NCBI GenBank assembly: GCA_035493895.1
Contig: DATJHM010000040.1
Coordinates: 1-57,403, forward strand
Direction: 5' to 3'
Source of the DNA: DATJHM01 sp035493895
GTDB taxonomy: Bacteria > Chloroflexota > Ktedonobacteria > Ktedonobacterales > Ktedonobacteraceae
Length of the DNA stretch: 57,403 bases
The notes under the pieces are model-generated. The model had not been told where the DNA came from. It ran no database searches and was given only the letters and a program-made list of their open reading frames with translations. The first letter of the stretch is position 1, and every line of letters begins with the position of its first letter. This document shows, one piece after another, positions 34,324 through 43,179 of this stretch. A program made the translations under genes and the position numbers.

Positions 34324-35304
34324 TTACGAATCCTGGGCCTTCTCATACAGATCGTGCCAGGTGTTGTCATAATAAGGCGAGAACATGTGCCCGGGCTGGA
34401 TACTGCTGGTGAAATCGTTATGTCCGTTGAGGTACCACTGGTCGCCGATTTTGATAAACCAGGGACCGCCGCTGGAACCACCCGTCATGTCGCAGCGGAT
34501 AGAGACAACCTTGCCGCCTGCATGCTGCCAGGTGTTGCCAGAAGCGTTCTCGCAGGATTTTCTGGTTTGACCATCGAAGGGATAGGCCGCCGGATAGCCG
34601 TACGCATAGAAGGGTCGGTTGACGGGCTGATTATAGGCCCAACCGGCACCCCCAACGACATCGGTCAACGTTCCCTCGTCATTCGGCGAGACGATGGCCA
34701 TACCCATGTCGTGATGCAGGTCATTGGGCTGAGCATTGATCCAATCGGCGGGCACTTCCAGTTCGCGTGCCGCCCAGCAGCCATAAGGCGTTGTGCCATT
34801 CTTGTACTGTGGGCAGAAGATCAGATTCTTCACCCACGCGCCGCTCCAGTAGAGACAGTGTCCGGCGCTATCCACAACACTCTGATTGGCACTGACGATG
34901 GCTGTACCTGAGCAGACCATATTTTGACCGGAATCATTGGTGAAGAAGATTTTCCCTACCGTCGAGAGGGGAAAGGTCGAATCTCCATTGCGTGGAGGGG
35001 TCCCCTGCTGCTGTGCCGCCTGAGCCTGACTGACGTCGCTACTTCCCCGCGTAAAACCTGCCAGATTGTGGACGGCCTCATCCGCATTGATTGCCGTACG
35101 CATGTTGGCCGTTGTCCAATGCTGAAAGGCCATGGTGGGACTCGTCTCTACCGCGTGCTCGACGACGGTATCCCACGGCATCGTGACCGAGACGTGCAGG
35201 AAATTCGTGAGCGTCACCAGGTAGGCAGAATACACAATGGCAAGTGCACATAAAAAAATCTTGCCAATCAGGGGAAGCTGGATGAGTCTCTTTTGTCGTG
35301 GCAT
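34324..35304 (-). CDS. Secreted trypsin-like/V8-like serine protease
   Basis: 326 residues. An N-terminal membrane/signal segment (residues 13-30) precedes a pro-region with FQHWTTANMRTA, as in the propeptides of actinobacterial trypsin-like proteases. The catalytic triad is His149 (SAGHC), Asp199 (HHDMGMAIV) and Ser278 (GGSSGGPW); the cysteine pairs at C131/C150, C164/C176 and C251/C271 suggest disulfides. The His motif has Ser in place of the usual Thr (TAGHC). Its ribosome site AGGAG lies about 9 bases upstream. It lies 33 bases after the small propeptide-like gene and probably shares its transcript. Confidence 0.88.
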   Translation of the reverse strand: MPRQKRLIQLPLIGKIFLCALAIVYSAYLVTLTNFLHVSVTMPWDTVVEHAVETSPTMAFQHWTTANMRTAINADEAVHNLAGFTRGSSDVSQAQAAQQQGTPPRNGDSTFPLSTVGKIFFTNDSGQNMVCSGTAIVSANQSVVDSAGHCLYWSGAWVKNLIFCPQYKNGTTPYGCWAARELEVPADWINAQPNDLHHDMGMAIVSPNDEGTLTDVVGGAGWAYNQPVNRPFYAYGYPAAYPFDGQTRKSCENASGNTWQHAGGKVVSIRCDMTGGSSGGPWFIKIGDQWYLNGHNDFTSSIQPGHMFSPYYDNTWHDLYEKAQDS

Positions 35305-35337
35305 CGTGCCTCTCTCCTTTATGAAAAGTAGTAGCGA

Positions 35338-35619
35338 CTAGGCGGGAGGCTCTTGCGATCGCTTTTTCCCCTTATCGAGCGTGTCGACGTGCGGCATCTC
35401 GGAAGGTCTGGCATCACGCATTTTCTCCGCTGTCCAATATTTGAGAGTCTCATCGGCGGGCGTATCCACCTGATGCTTTGCAACTGCACCTACAGAATCG
35501 TTTTTCTCGTTTTTCTTGATTTTCTTTGCTGAACGCTTCCATGCATAGACACCAATAAACAGGCAAAGAAGAGTTACTCCAACAAGCAGGAGTCGGATGA
35601 GTCTCTGTTGTTGTGACAT
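35338..35619 (-). CDS. Small membrane protein with a protease-propeptide motif only
   Basis: 93 residues from the ATG at 35619, chosen because GAGAGG lies 4 bases upstream; the ATG at 35622 is the alternative. It has one N-terminal helix (RLIRLLLVGVTLLCLFIGVY), a Lys-rich stretch and then YWTAEKMRDARP, the same motif found in the pro-region of the downstream protease (HWTTANMRTA). The catalytic domain is absent. The start MSQQQRLIRLLL also mirrors the protease start. It therefore looks like a duplicated or truncated pro-region. It could act as an inhibitor or folding helper, or be a decayed duplicate. Confidence 0.7.
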   Translation of the reverse strand: MSQQQRLIRLLLVGVTLLCLFIGVYAWKRSAKKIKKNEKNDSVGAVAKHQVDTPADETLKYWTAEKMRDARPSEMPHVDTLDKGKKRSQEPPA

Positions 35620-35782
35620 CATACCTCTCTCTTTCATATAGACAAAAAACCATGTACACGGTATCAGCACTAATATGTTCGTTTTTGCTCCCACGTATGA
35701 AGGGAGCTGTTTTTTTCAGGAATACAATTCGTCTCACTAAGTATAGCAGCATTTGTGCTTTTTAAGAAGATGGATAAGAAGA

Positions 35783-35829
35783 ACGCCTCTTCCCTCTCCG
35801 GACGTTTCTGTGCGGAGGGAAAGAGGCGT
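35783..35829 (-). terminator. Terminator after the MFS gene
   Basis: A long imperfect stem (about 17 base pairs with single-base bulges) between 35783-35800 and 35813-35829, 38 bases past the MFS stop on the minus strand; the downstream strand is T-rich. Confidence 0.65.
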
Positions 35830-35866
35830 AAGATCGATGGATAGTGCATCGTAGAGACGATACTTT

Positions 35867-37126
35867 TTATTCTGCGACTTCAACCTGTACGGTCTCGACA
35901 CGTTTTTTGTTCCTGCGACCATTGACGAAGAAAATGCCCAGGGCGCAAAGGACCATCACGCAGGCACAGCCACACACGCCGTTCCATTGCGCCAGGGTCC
36001 AACCATAGGCGGCAATCAATGAACCAAGCGAGCCACCAATAAAGTAGGTGACCATGTAGACGGTGTTGAGTCTGCTTGGCGCATCAACTTTCAGCGTATA
36101 GACGCGAGCCTGATTCGAGATCTGTGTACTCTGCGTGCCAAGGTCGAGCAGGATGACGCCAATGATCAGCGACCAGATCCACTGGCCGGTAAACCATATC
36201 ACGAGTAACGAGAGAAGCAGCACGCCGAGCGCGAGCCCGGTGGTCTGCCTGATGTCGCGTTTATCCGCCAGCTTGCCGACGAAGCTCGCGGCCAGCGCTC
36301 CTGCTACGCCAACCAGACCGAACAGGCCGGTGACATCGCTTCCGAAATGGTACGGGGGTGTTTGCAGGTAGAAGCCAAGCGTGACCCAGAAGGCGCTAAA
36401 TGCGCCAAAGGCCAGCGCTCCGAAGAGACTCGCTTCGCGCAAGGCCGGTTGGGTACGGATGAGATTTCCCAATGAGCGCATGAGTTGCCCGTAATTCATG
36501 CTCTGATGTGGCTGATCTTGTGGCAGGAGGAAGCGCAGGACGATCGCCAGAATGACCATGAGCCCGGCGGCGATCCAGTAGACTGCTTGCCAGCCAAGAT
36601 AGGCGCTGATCACGCCGCTAATCGTACGCGCAACAAGAATACCAATCAACAGGCCGCTCATAATCGTGCCGACGACGCGTCCACGCTTGTTCACTGGGGC
36701 AAGGCTGGCAGCAAACGGAATGATGACCTGGGGGACGACGGTGGTAATCCCAACGGCAAGGCTCGCCAGCGCGAGCAGGATAAAGGATGGGGCCGCTGCC
36801 GTGGCAATCAGAGCCAGTGTGACCAGTCCGAGCAAACAAACGATCAGCGTCCGGCGGTTGTAAAGGTCTCCCAGCGGGACAATCAGCAGAAGGCCCAGGG
36901 CATAACCAAGCTGACCTACCGTTGCAATCAAGCCTGCCTGACCAAAGGAGACATGGAAGGTATTTCCCATGTTCGCCAGAATTGGCTGGCTATAATAAAG
37001 ATTCGCAACTGAGATGGCACAGGCGATGGACATAATGAAAACGAGGCGGTTATCGATACCCTGGTCGCTGCTCGTTATCTTTTCCTTGTCTATTGTCTCT
37101 GTGGGCTGCGCAAGTTTTTGGCTCAA
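35867..37126 (-). CDS. MFS transporter, DHA1-like
   Basis: 419 residues with 12 hydrophobic helices. The conserved loop 2-3 motif is seen as GDLYNRRTLIV, and the early helix as ANLYYSQPILANMG, typical of the YgaY/YfcJ-like DHA1 branch. These proteins are mainly proton-driven efflux pumps of small molecules. The start is a TTG at 37126, with AAAGGA about 11 bases upstream. The nearest neighbour upstream is the LLM gene, separated by a terminator, so it is probably transcribed alone. Substrate unknown. Confidence 0.88.
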   Translation of the reverse strand: MSQKLAQPTETIDKEKITSSDQGIDNRLVFIMSIACAISVANLYYSQPILANMGNTFHVSFGQAGLIATVGQLGYALGLLLIVPLGDLYNRRTLIVCLLGLVTLALIATAAAPSFILLALASLAVGITTVVPQVIIPFAASLAPVNKRGRVVGTIMSGLLIGILVARTISGVISAYLGWQAVYWIAAGLMVILAIVLRFLLPQDQPHQSMNYGQLMRSLGNLIRTQPALREASLFGALAFGAFSAFWVTLGFYLQTPPYHFGSDVTGLFGLVGVAGALAASFVGKLADKRDIRQTTGLALGVLLLSLLVIWFTGQWIWSLIIGVILLDLGTQSTQISNQARVYTLKVDAPSRLNTVYMVTYFIGGSLGSLIAAYGWTLAQWNGVCGCACVMVLCALGIFFVNGRRNKKRVETVQVEVAE

Positions 37127-37189
37127 AAGAAGAATAATCCTTTCGATCTATACTATCATGCAATGAGAAAAAGTCGTTTTCCAAAACAA

Positions 37190-37230
37190 GGGAACCTCCC
37201 CTCTTCTCATTGAGAAATGGGCAGGTTCCC
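37190..37230. terminator. Long hairpin between MFS and LLM genes
   Basis: Outer arms GGGAACCT (37190-37197) and AGGTTCCC (37223-37230), with inner TTCTC/GAGAA pairing. On the minus strand it is followed by TTGTTTTGG. It probably ends the LLM transcript. Confidence 0.65.
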
Positions 37231-37271
37231 TTCTATTATTCTATGAAGGAAAGAATGCAACTGTGCATTCT

Positions 37272-37332
37272 GTAGAGGCGCGGCTTGCCGACACCCGGGA
37301 ATCTCCCCGGCGCAGACAAGCCGCGCCTCTAC
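37272..37332. repeat. Dispersed palindrome family A, complete copy
   Basis: Perfect 16-base arms (37272-37287 and 37317-37332; GTAGAGGCGCGGCTTG) with a 29-base spacer containing a smaller GC-rich hairpin. One half (37309-37332) is found as an exact reverse complement at 10070-10093, and a shortened relative is at 41736-41772. Lies 34 bases past the LLM stop. Confidence 0.85.
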
Positions 37333-37366
37333 GGGTTATTTATGTATCTTAAAGCCTATGAGCACA

Positions 37367-38233
37367 TTATGCCGTCGCCTCTTTGTAGCGGCGAAGTGCA
37401 TCGATGTGCGCATCCACAGTCTTGAAACCGGAACCCATGGTGCTAATGGAAATATGTGTTGCGCCGAGTTTTTGCCACGCCTCGGTCTGCCGCGCCCATT
37501 CGTCGACGGTATCCAGACCCGTTCTCATCACCGCTTCGATACCCAACGAGGCCGGATCTCGACCCTCCTCCTGAAGATACTGGTGGAGATTCTCAAGAGC
37601 CTGACGCATCGAATCGCCTGGTTTGTCCAGTGGAAACCAGCCATCGGCGATCCGTGCTACTCGTCGTAATACTTTCTCGGTTGGACCTCCGCCGATCCAG
37701 ACGGGAATAGAACGCTTCACGGGCAAAGGATTCAGGCCTGCTTCGGTAATACTGTGGTATTTCCCTTTGTAGCTGATAATCTCTTTGCTCCAGAGCAGAC
37801 GCAGCACTTCAATCTGCTCCTCAAAGATCTTCCCTCTGGAGTGGAAATTGGCTTCCAATCCTAATCCCTCGTACTCTACAGCATTCCATCCCAATCCCAC
37901 CCCCAGACGGAGTTTTCCTCCCGTTAGTACGTCCACTTCTGCGGCTTGCTTGGCTACCAGGGCCGTCTGCCTCTGCGGGAGGATGATGACATCTGTGACC
38001 ATCTCCAGATTGGTCAGGGCGGCGAGATAGCCAAAGAGGACAAATGGCTCATGAAACATCGTCTCGTGTGTATATCCAGTCCAACCGGGTCGATTTGCCG
38101 GGTCCGCACCCAGAACGTGATCATAAGCGAGGAGGTGTTTATAGCCCAGAGCTTCGGCTGCCTGTGCATAGTCTCGAATGGCAAGCTTATCCGTGCCTAT
38201 CTCGCTTTGGGGAAAGGTAACTCCAAACTGCAT
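37367..38233 (-). CDS. LLM class F420-dependent oxidoreductase (TIGR03619-like)
   Basis: 288 residues. The N-terminus MQFGVTFPQSEIGTD, the segment LAYDHVLGAD, the motif DVLTGGKLRLGVGLGWNAVEYEG and the late IPVWIGGGPTEKVLRRVARIADGWFP are the luciferase-like barrel signatures of the F420-dependent group with a C-terminal DAHIDALRRY. Substrate not known. ATG at 38233 has AGGAG about 6 bases upstream. The other LLM gene in the window is only distantly similar. Confidence 0.9.
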   Translation of the reverse strand: MQFGVTFPQSEIGTDKLAIRDYAQAAEALGYKHLLAYDHVLGADPANRPGWTGYTHETMFHEPFVLFGYLAALTNLEMVTDVIILPQRQTALVAKQAAEVDVLTGGKLRLGVGLGWNAVEYEGLGLEANFHSRGKIFEEQIEVLRLLWSKEIISYKGKYHSITEAGLNPLPVKRSIPVWIGGGPTEKVLRRVARIADGWFPLDKPGDSMRQALENLHQYLQEEGRDPASLGIEAVMRTGLDTVDEWARQTEAWQKLGATHISISTMGSGFKTVDAHIDALRRYKEATA

Positions 38234-38367
38234 AAGTGAACTCCTCTATTGAAATAAAAAGTTACATGCTATTTTTTCATTCAGTAATATAAAAGGTCTG
38301 ATCGCTTCCTTTTATTCCCTGACCACGTTATTCCCTGACCGCGAGACTTCTATCCTGCCACCCACCC

Positions 38368-38781
38368 TTATTTCAGGAGCGCGTCGATCTGTTCCGCCAG
38401 ACGCTGTGTCGGGGCAAAGCCGTAATTGACGGCCTGTACCTGCCCATGCGTATCCAGCACGACTGTCGAGGGGACGGTCATCACACGATACTGTTGTGCT
38501 AATGCCGGTTCCTCAACTGCATCTATCTTTACCACATTGACCACTGCCCCGTAGGCGCTCTTCAGCCGTTCCAGCGCTGGCGATTGCAGCGTCTGGCACT
38601 GCCGACAATCGGGCGTGCTGAATGCCAGAATGCGTATGCTTCCCTGTGCTTCTCCGGTCGCTGGTAACGCCAGCACGGCCCGTCGTTGCCTCTCGACGAA
38701 AATCCTTGCGACCCGTACTACCAGCCAGAGAAGCACGATGATCCCCAGCAATAGCCCCAGGCGTATCCCTGTCTCCAGCAT
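38368..38781 (-). CDS. Membrane-anchored thioredoxin-like protein
   Basis: 137 residues from the ATG at 38781. One N-terminal membrane helix (LGLLLGIIVLLWLVVRVA) is followed by a thioredoxin fold with the redox motif Cys59-Arg-Gln-Cys62 (AFSTPDCRQCQTL), the VVNVVKIDA strand and the cis-proline VPSTVVLD. The CRQC dipeptide is unusual against CGPC or CPYC. The start codon lies one base after the stop of the DUF4395 gene, so the two are translationally coupled. It probably exchanges disulfides on the outer side of the membrane. Confidence 0.88.
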   Translation of the reverse strand: MLETGIRLGLLLGIIVLLWLVVRVARIFVERQRRAVLALPATGEAQGSIRILAFSTPDCRQCQTLQSPALERLKSAYGAVVNVVKIDAVEEPALAQQYRVMTVPSTVVLDTHGQVQAVNYGFAPTQRLAEQIDALLK

Positions 38782-38782
38782 A

Positions 38783-39274
38783 TTACACTCCCCTCCAGTG
38801 GAAGCCACCTTCATAGCGCACACGCGGCAGCAGTCCCAGTCGTCCCAGATGATAGTAGACGAAGCAGCCTGCGCAGAAGCCCACCGCGAAATTGAGCGTT
38901 GCCAGCACAAATACAATCAGATCCAGTACCCAGCCAACCGTGTGAGCTGGTGTCAGCAGCAGGCAGATCGTTGCGACAATCACGAATACTGCCCCGACGC
39001 CTTGCGCAAAGCGATGCGGTGCAGGATCATCCTCCACGATACGCGGCTGTAACAGATGCAGCGGCACGATCACTCTCTGGTAGAGCAGGCGGAAAGGGCT
39101 GGCTTGCGGCACCAGAGCACTCACTGTTAAACAAAGAGCTGCCAGCAAAACAAGGATGGGCTGGCTGAAGAGAAATGCGAGCGCTGTCAGTACGACGACG
39201 CAGCCCTGCGAAAATTTGAGCATCTGGCTATCCAGGCGAGGTATCGCCATCTGCGAAACAGTTGCTTCGTTCAT
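38783..39274 (-). CDS. DUF4395 domain membrane protein
   Basis: 163 residues from the ATG at 39274 (AAGGG about 8 bases upstream). Several hydrophobic helices (VVVLTALAFLFSQPILVLLAALCL) with the family signature PRIVEDDPAPHRFAQGVGAVF and a conserved Cys pair in VGFCAGCFVYYHL. The Cys-Ala-Gly-Cys motif in a membrane helix suggests a redox function; the partner thioredoxin gene follows after one base. This combination is common in Chloroflexota and Actinobacteria and may form an electron-transfer pair. Divergent from the protoporphyrinogen oxidase gene. Confidence 0.85.
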   Translation of the reverse strand: MNEATVSQMAIPRLDSQMLKFSQGCVVVLTALAFLFSQPILVLLAALCLTVSALVPQASPFRLLYQRVIVPLHLLQPRIVEDDPAPHRFAQGVGAVFVIVATICLLLTPAHTVGWVLDLIVFVLATLNFAVGFCAGCFVYYHLGRLGLLPRVRYEGGFHWRGV

Positions 39275-39400
39275 GGTCCATTCCCTTTGTCTCGAGAGAA
39301 ACATGCATACATAGAAATAATTGTATAGAAAGTATATCAAGAAAATGCACATTAAGCCAGTGGGAATCCTGGCACCCGCGAACCATGGCCCACAAAAACA

Positions 39401-39430
39401 TAGACATCACGAAGCGACATGCGCTACAAT
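39401..39430 (+). promoter_or_regulatory. Candidate promoter of the protoporphyrinogen oxidase gene
   Basis: TAGACA (39401-39406), an 18-base spacer and TACAAT (39425-39430), ending 46 bases before the start codon. Confidence 0.5.
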
Positions 39431-39476
39431 AGCGTCCATCGAGAGAAATACTATTCGTAAGGAGAAGGAACCGCCA

Positions 39477-40895
39477 ATGCCTGAGCCCTATCAGATAGCG
39501 ATTGTCGGCGGAGGCATTACTGGTCTCGTCGCCGCTTACACATTGCAAAAACATTTCCAGCAAATCGGCCATGCCCCCCGTATGCTCTTGCTGGAAGCCG
39601 CTCCCCGTCTGGGAGGCAAGATCCACTCCATCGAGTTTGCCGATACCACCGTGGATGCGGGTGCGGAAGCAGTTGTTGCGCAGGCCGCTCGCCAGCTCTG
39701 CCACGACCTGGGGATCGAGGAAAAGTTGCAGGCCCCGCTGACCAGCCAGACGAATATCTGGACGTGTGGCCGTATCTGTCCGCTTCCCGCCGGTCTTGCA
39801 ATGGGTATTCCGACGAATCCTCTGCTGATAGCGCAGGCGGGTATGCTCTCTCCTCTGGGCGTGCTGCGTGCTGGATTGGACGTGGTGCTCCCGCGTACGA
39901 AATTGCCTGCCGAGCCGACGATCGCTCAGGCCATCGGCCCTCGCCTGGGACGGGAGGTTCTGGATAATCTGGTTGAACCTTTGCTGGGCGGATTGCATGC
40001 TGGTCGGGCCGATCGTTTGAGCCTGGCTGCCGTTGTTCCACCCCTGGCCGCCGCCGTACAAAAACATCGCAGCCTTATTCTCGGCCTGCGTCCACCGCGC
40101 CGCAAGCCAGGACAGAGCGCGTCCCCGGCAGTCAGAAACGCCGCTGAACTGGTTACCTTCGAGGCGGGTCTTGGCTATCTCATTGCACAATTGCAGCAAG
40201 CTTTGCATACCGTCGAAGTACGTACGGGTGTGCCCGTGAAGACGTTGCGGCGTGAGGAGGATGGTCGCTATCGGTTGCTCTGTGCGAGCGGGGAAGAGAT
40301 CGATGCTGCCTGCGTCGTGCTGACGGCGGCGTCCTACGATGCGGCCAATGTGATGCAGAGCCAGTGGCCCGAGGTTGCCACGGAGTTGCAGCAGATCGAA
40401 TATGCTGCGGTGATGGTGACTCATCTTGCCTATCGCGCTTCTGCCTTACCTGCCGGACGCCTGAAGGGGAGCGGCTTCCTGGTGCCACGCGCCAATGGTC
40501 GGCTCATGAACGCCTGCACCTGCGTCAACTACAAATGGCCGCGCCAGCATAGCTCCGATCTCCTGGTTTTTCGCTGTTCAGCGGGAAGAGCTGGAGACGA
40601 GCGAGCCGCCAATATGAGCGATGAAGAACTGGTGACGGCGCTGCATCGAGAACTGGTCGAGGCGCTTGGACTCAGCGAACAACCCGTGCAGAGTCAGGTC
40701 GCTCGCTGGCCTCATGCTTTTCCACAATTTGTCGTCGGCCATCAGGCGCGTATCAAGCGCCTGGAGCAGACTCTGACGGAGCGTGCCCCCGGTCTGTTTC
40801 TGGCCGGAGCCCCGTATCACGGCCTTGGTCTGGCCTCTTGCATCAAAGATGGCATCCAGGTAGCCAGCCGTGCGTTGGGCTATACCGAGCATTAA
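39477..40895 (+). CDS. hemY: Protoporphyrinogen/coproporphyrinogen oxidase
   Basis: 472 residues from the ATG at 39477 (AAGGA 7 bases upstream); a longer frame to 39321 is unsupported. FAD motif IAIVGGGITGLVAAYTL at residues 7-23, then LLEAAPRLGGKIHS, the middle FEAGLGYLI and the C-terminal GLFLAGAPYHGLGLASCIKDG, which are characteristic of HemY. The enzyme is the oxygen-dependent oxidase of protoporphyrinogen IX or coproporphyrinogen III in heme synthesis. No other heme genes are nearby. The last four bases overlap the convergent lipoprotein gene. Confidence 0.9.
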   Translation: MPEPYQIAIVGGGITGLVAAYTLQKHFQQIGHAPRMLLLEAAPRLGGKIHSIEFADTTVDAGAEAVVAQAARQLCHDLGIEEKLQAPLTSQTNIWTCGRICPLPAGLAMGIPTNPLLIAQAGMLSPLGVLRAGLDVVLPRTKLPAEPTIAQAIGPRLGREVLDNLVEPLLGGLHAGRADRLSLAAVVPPLAAAVQKHRSLILGLRPPRRKPGQSASPAVRNAAELVTFEAGLGYLIAQLQQALHTVEVRTGVPVKTLRREEDGRYRLLCASGEEIDAACVVLTAASYDAANVMQSQWPEVATELQQIEYAAVMVTHLAYRASALPAGRLKGSGFLVPRANGRLMNACTCVNYKWPRQHSSDLLVFRCSAGRAGDERAANMSDEELVTALHRELVEALGLSEQPVQSQVARWPHAFPQFVVGHQARIKRLEQTLTERAPGLFLAGAPYHGLGLASCIKDGIQVASRALGYTEH

Positions 40896-41515
40896 TTCGT
40901 CAATTTTAATGATGCCAGCATCGGCTCAAAAGCGGCGGCCACCAGTTGATCAAAGACCGAGGTATCTGCGGTGTAAATGACCAGAAACAATTTCGTACCC
41001 GGTGCGCGGTCGGGATGGTTGGTCCCCAGGACTATCGCCTTGATCGTATGGGTGGCCCCTTTGGTTACTGCGCTGCCGGTGAGACCACTCTGGCTCCACT
41101 TGATGCCGTTAATCGTCGTGCTATCTGGTATCGTTGCTTTGCTAAAATGATTGGGAAATGTGCTCTGGAGCCCTTTCACGCTGCCCAGGACGCCTGTCGA
41201 TACGGATGTAAGCGCATCTGGATTGGGGATCGCTTCTATCGCTAAATAACCTGTCTGTGAGCTTGTGAATGTGACATTATCCCCCACTGCGACCTTCTGC
41301 CAGTCTTTGGGATAGCTGATCGAAAAGAATTTACTTTTGTAGGTGGTCATGTCCAGTGCTGAAACAGGTGCCGCAGTTGGTGTAACGACCTTGCTTGGTG
41401 TTTTATTCTGGCTGTTTGAAGCACTACCGTTGCCGCAAGCACTGAGGAAAAGCGCAAGCGAAAGGGTCAATACAAGTAAGCGAGACCAATGCGCAGAAGA
41501 TTCTCTTTGTCTCAT
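40892..41515 (-). CDS. PsbP-like lipoprotein
   Basis: 207 residues from the ATG at 41515 (GGAGG about 11 bases upstream). A signal peptide with lipobox Cys (LFLSACG, about residue 27) anchors it outside the membrane; a Thr/Pro linker follows. The body contains the PsbP-like segment SKFFSISYPKDWQ and NGIKWSQSGL. Proteins of this kind are common in Chloroflexota and their role is not established. It shares four bases with the hemY stop region. Confidence 0.7.
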   Translation of the reverse strand: MRQRESSAHWSRLLVLTLSLALFLSACGNGSASNSQNKTPSKVVTPTAAPVSALDMTTYKSKFFSISYPKDWQKVAVGDNVTFTSSQTGYLAIEAIPNPDALTSVSTGVLGSVKGLQSTFPNHFSKATIPDSTTINGIKWSQSGLTGSAVTKGATHTIKAIVLGTNHPDRAPGTKLFLVIYTADTSVFDQLVAAAFEPMLASLKLTN

Positions 41516-41735
41516 AAAAAAAACGGCCTCCCAATTCATGTAAATGTAGTACATTGTATGTACAAAATAGTGTTGTTATGGTGCTATCCGGTGCTGCTGG
41601 CGCTCTGTGGGATAGTACCAAAAATAGACTATCAAAGGGTACTATTAGTAGTATACGCCTCTACCATTACGCTTAATAATTGAGGAATTGGATGCCAATA
41701 CATTTGCATTGATTGCTGACGAGATAGGTGACATG
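41516..41735. other. Short gene-free stretch
   Basis: Between the lipoprotein and the transferase gene, with no gene or clear promoter noticed. Together with the palindrome that follows, the gene-free region is about 300 bases. Confidence 0.4.
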
Positions 41736-41772
41736 TTTCGTAGGGGCGAGGCTTGTCTCCGCCCCTACGAAA
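41736..41772. repeat. Dispersed palindrome family A, short variant
   Basis: Perfect 13-base arms TTTCGTAGGGGCG (41736-41748) and CGCCCCTACGAAA (41760-41772) with the loop AGGCTTGTCTC, whose GGCTTGTCT is also found in the other family members. It lies 47 bases past the transferase stop and may terminate it. Confidence 0.75.
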
Positions 41773-41819
41773 ATCGTGGGATTGATGTAAATCGTTGATG
41801 TTTACCCACACAGGGTAGT

Positions 41820-43037
41820 TTACGCCATCTTTTCCGTCTGTTCTTTTTGCTCCAGGCGCTGCTTCCTCTCCTGCAAATATTTGCTCCAGAGCAGCAACGC
41901 AACGGTAATCAAAACGACGATGAGCAATCCCAGAAACTTGAATATCGATGGCAGGGTAAGGGCAAAAAAGCCACAGAGGAAGGTGGCTCCATATAAGACG
42001 AGGCAGACCTGACGCACGTTCAGCCCACCAAAGAGGAGGCGATAATGTAAATGCGTTTTGCCCGCATAGCGCGGCAGCTCATCCCTCTGCATTGGATGCT
42101 GCCCACGACGAAGCCGATTGGTGACGACAATCATTACGTCCAGAATCGGTACGCCCATGACCATTAATAAGAGCGCAAACTTGGCTCCTCCGATAACCGC
42201 CAGCACGGCCAGCCCGAGGCCGAGAAACTGGGAGCCACTATCTCCCATGATAACTCTGGCCGGATTCCAGTTGTGCGGCAGAAAACCGATGACGGACCCG
42301 CTAAAAATGGCGCTCAGAATGGCGATACTGTGCTGTCCCATCTGCCAGCTAATCACTGTCACAAAGAGTGCTGCGATGGCGACGATCCCTGCCGCAAGCC
42401 CGTCCAGGCCGTCAATCCAGTTGATGGCGTTCATCATGCCCGTCATCCAGAACCAGGTGAAGAGCGCCGCTGGTAGCGCTAACCAGGTGAGCAGTGGCTC
42501 GCGAATAAAAAGCGTCAACTCCGGCTGCTGATACCAGGGCAGGGCCGGGTTATAGCTGGTGGCTGTGTGGGGCAGGGGATTATGCACGCCGAAGAAAAGC
42601 ACTCCATGAAAGACGTGAAATCCCGGGCCGAGCAGAATGAGCACGGCGACCGTCTGCGCTATCAATTTGGGCAAAGGCTTGAGCCCTCGCACATCGTCAT
42701 AGACATGCACTGCAACGATAAGCAGTGAGGCTACGACAAAGAGTCCATAGATAACTAGCTCTTTCGGATAGCTCTGCCCAAAAATGAGCTCTGTGGGACC
42801 ATGCTCGCCTTGCAAAAGGGGCATGTAGAATGTCAGGGAAACAATGAGGAAGGCCAGGAAGATCCCTACACCCCCAATGCGTGGACGGGTTACCGTATGA
42901 ATTTTTCCCGCTACTGGCTTTTCTACCCAGCCCACCTTGCGGGCAAAAGCTATGACCCCGAAGGTGAGCAGGTAAGTGAGCAAGCAGGTCACCCCACCTG
43001 CCAGTAGAAGTGTGAGCACATTGGACGTAAGTGGCAT
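41820..43037 (-). CDS. Undecaprenyl-phosphate glycosyl-1-phosphate transferase, WecA/TagO-type
   Basis: 405 residues from the ATG at 43037 (GAGGT about 10 bases upstream). Eleven or so hydrophobic segments. Family motifs: VYDDVRGLKPLPKLIAQ (Asp pair binding Mg), MNAINWIDGLDGLAAG (Asn-Asp-Gly-Leu-Asp loop), the HNWNPARVIMGDSGSQFLG loop and the C-terminal HLHYRLLFGG. It transfers a GlcNAc-phosphate-like sugar to undecaprenyl phosphate and initiates polymers such as teichoic acid or exopolysaccharide. The tail is lysine- and glutamine-rich. No later glycosyltransferases are adjacent. Confidence 0.9.
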   Translation of the reverse strand: MPLTSNVLTLLLAGGVTCLLTYLLTFGVIAFARKVGWVEKPVAGKIHTVTRPRIGGVGIFLAFLIVSLTFYMPLLQGEHGPTELIFGQSYPKELVIYGLFVVASLLIVAVHVYDDVRGLKPLPKLIAQTVAVLILLGPGFHVFHGVLFFGVHNPLPHTATSYNPALPWYQQPELTLFIREPLLTWLALPAALFTWFWMTGMMNAINWIDGLDGLAAGIVAIAALFVTVISWQMGQHSIAILSAIFSGSVIGFLPHNWNPARVIMGDSGSQFLGLGLAVLAVIGGAKFALLLMVMGVPILDVMIVVTNRLRRGQHPMQRDELPRYAGKTHLHYRLLFGGLNVRQVCLVLYGATFLCGFFALTLPSIFKFLGLLIVVLITVALLLWSKYLQERKQRLEQKEQTEKMA

Positions 43038-43179
43038 AGTACGATCTACCTCTTTTCGGCCTGTATTGCTGTCATGCATTCTCGCCGTTCTTGCGTATCT
43101 TATCATGTTTAGCGCGAAGAGACTAGCAGATGAGCTGTGAATAGCAAAAGACGGTTAGTGAGGCGATCACGTACTTTTT

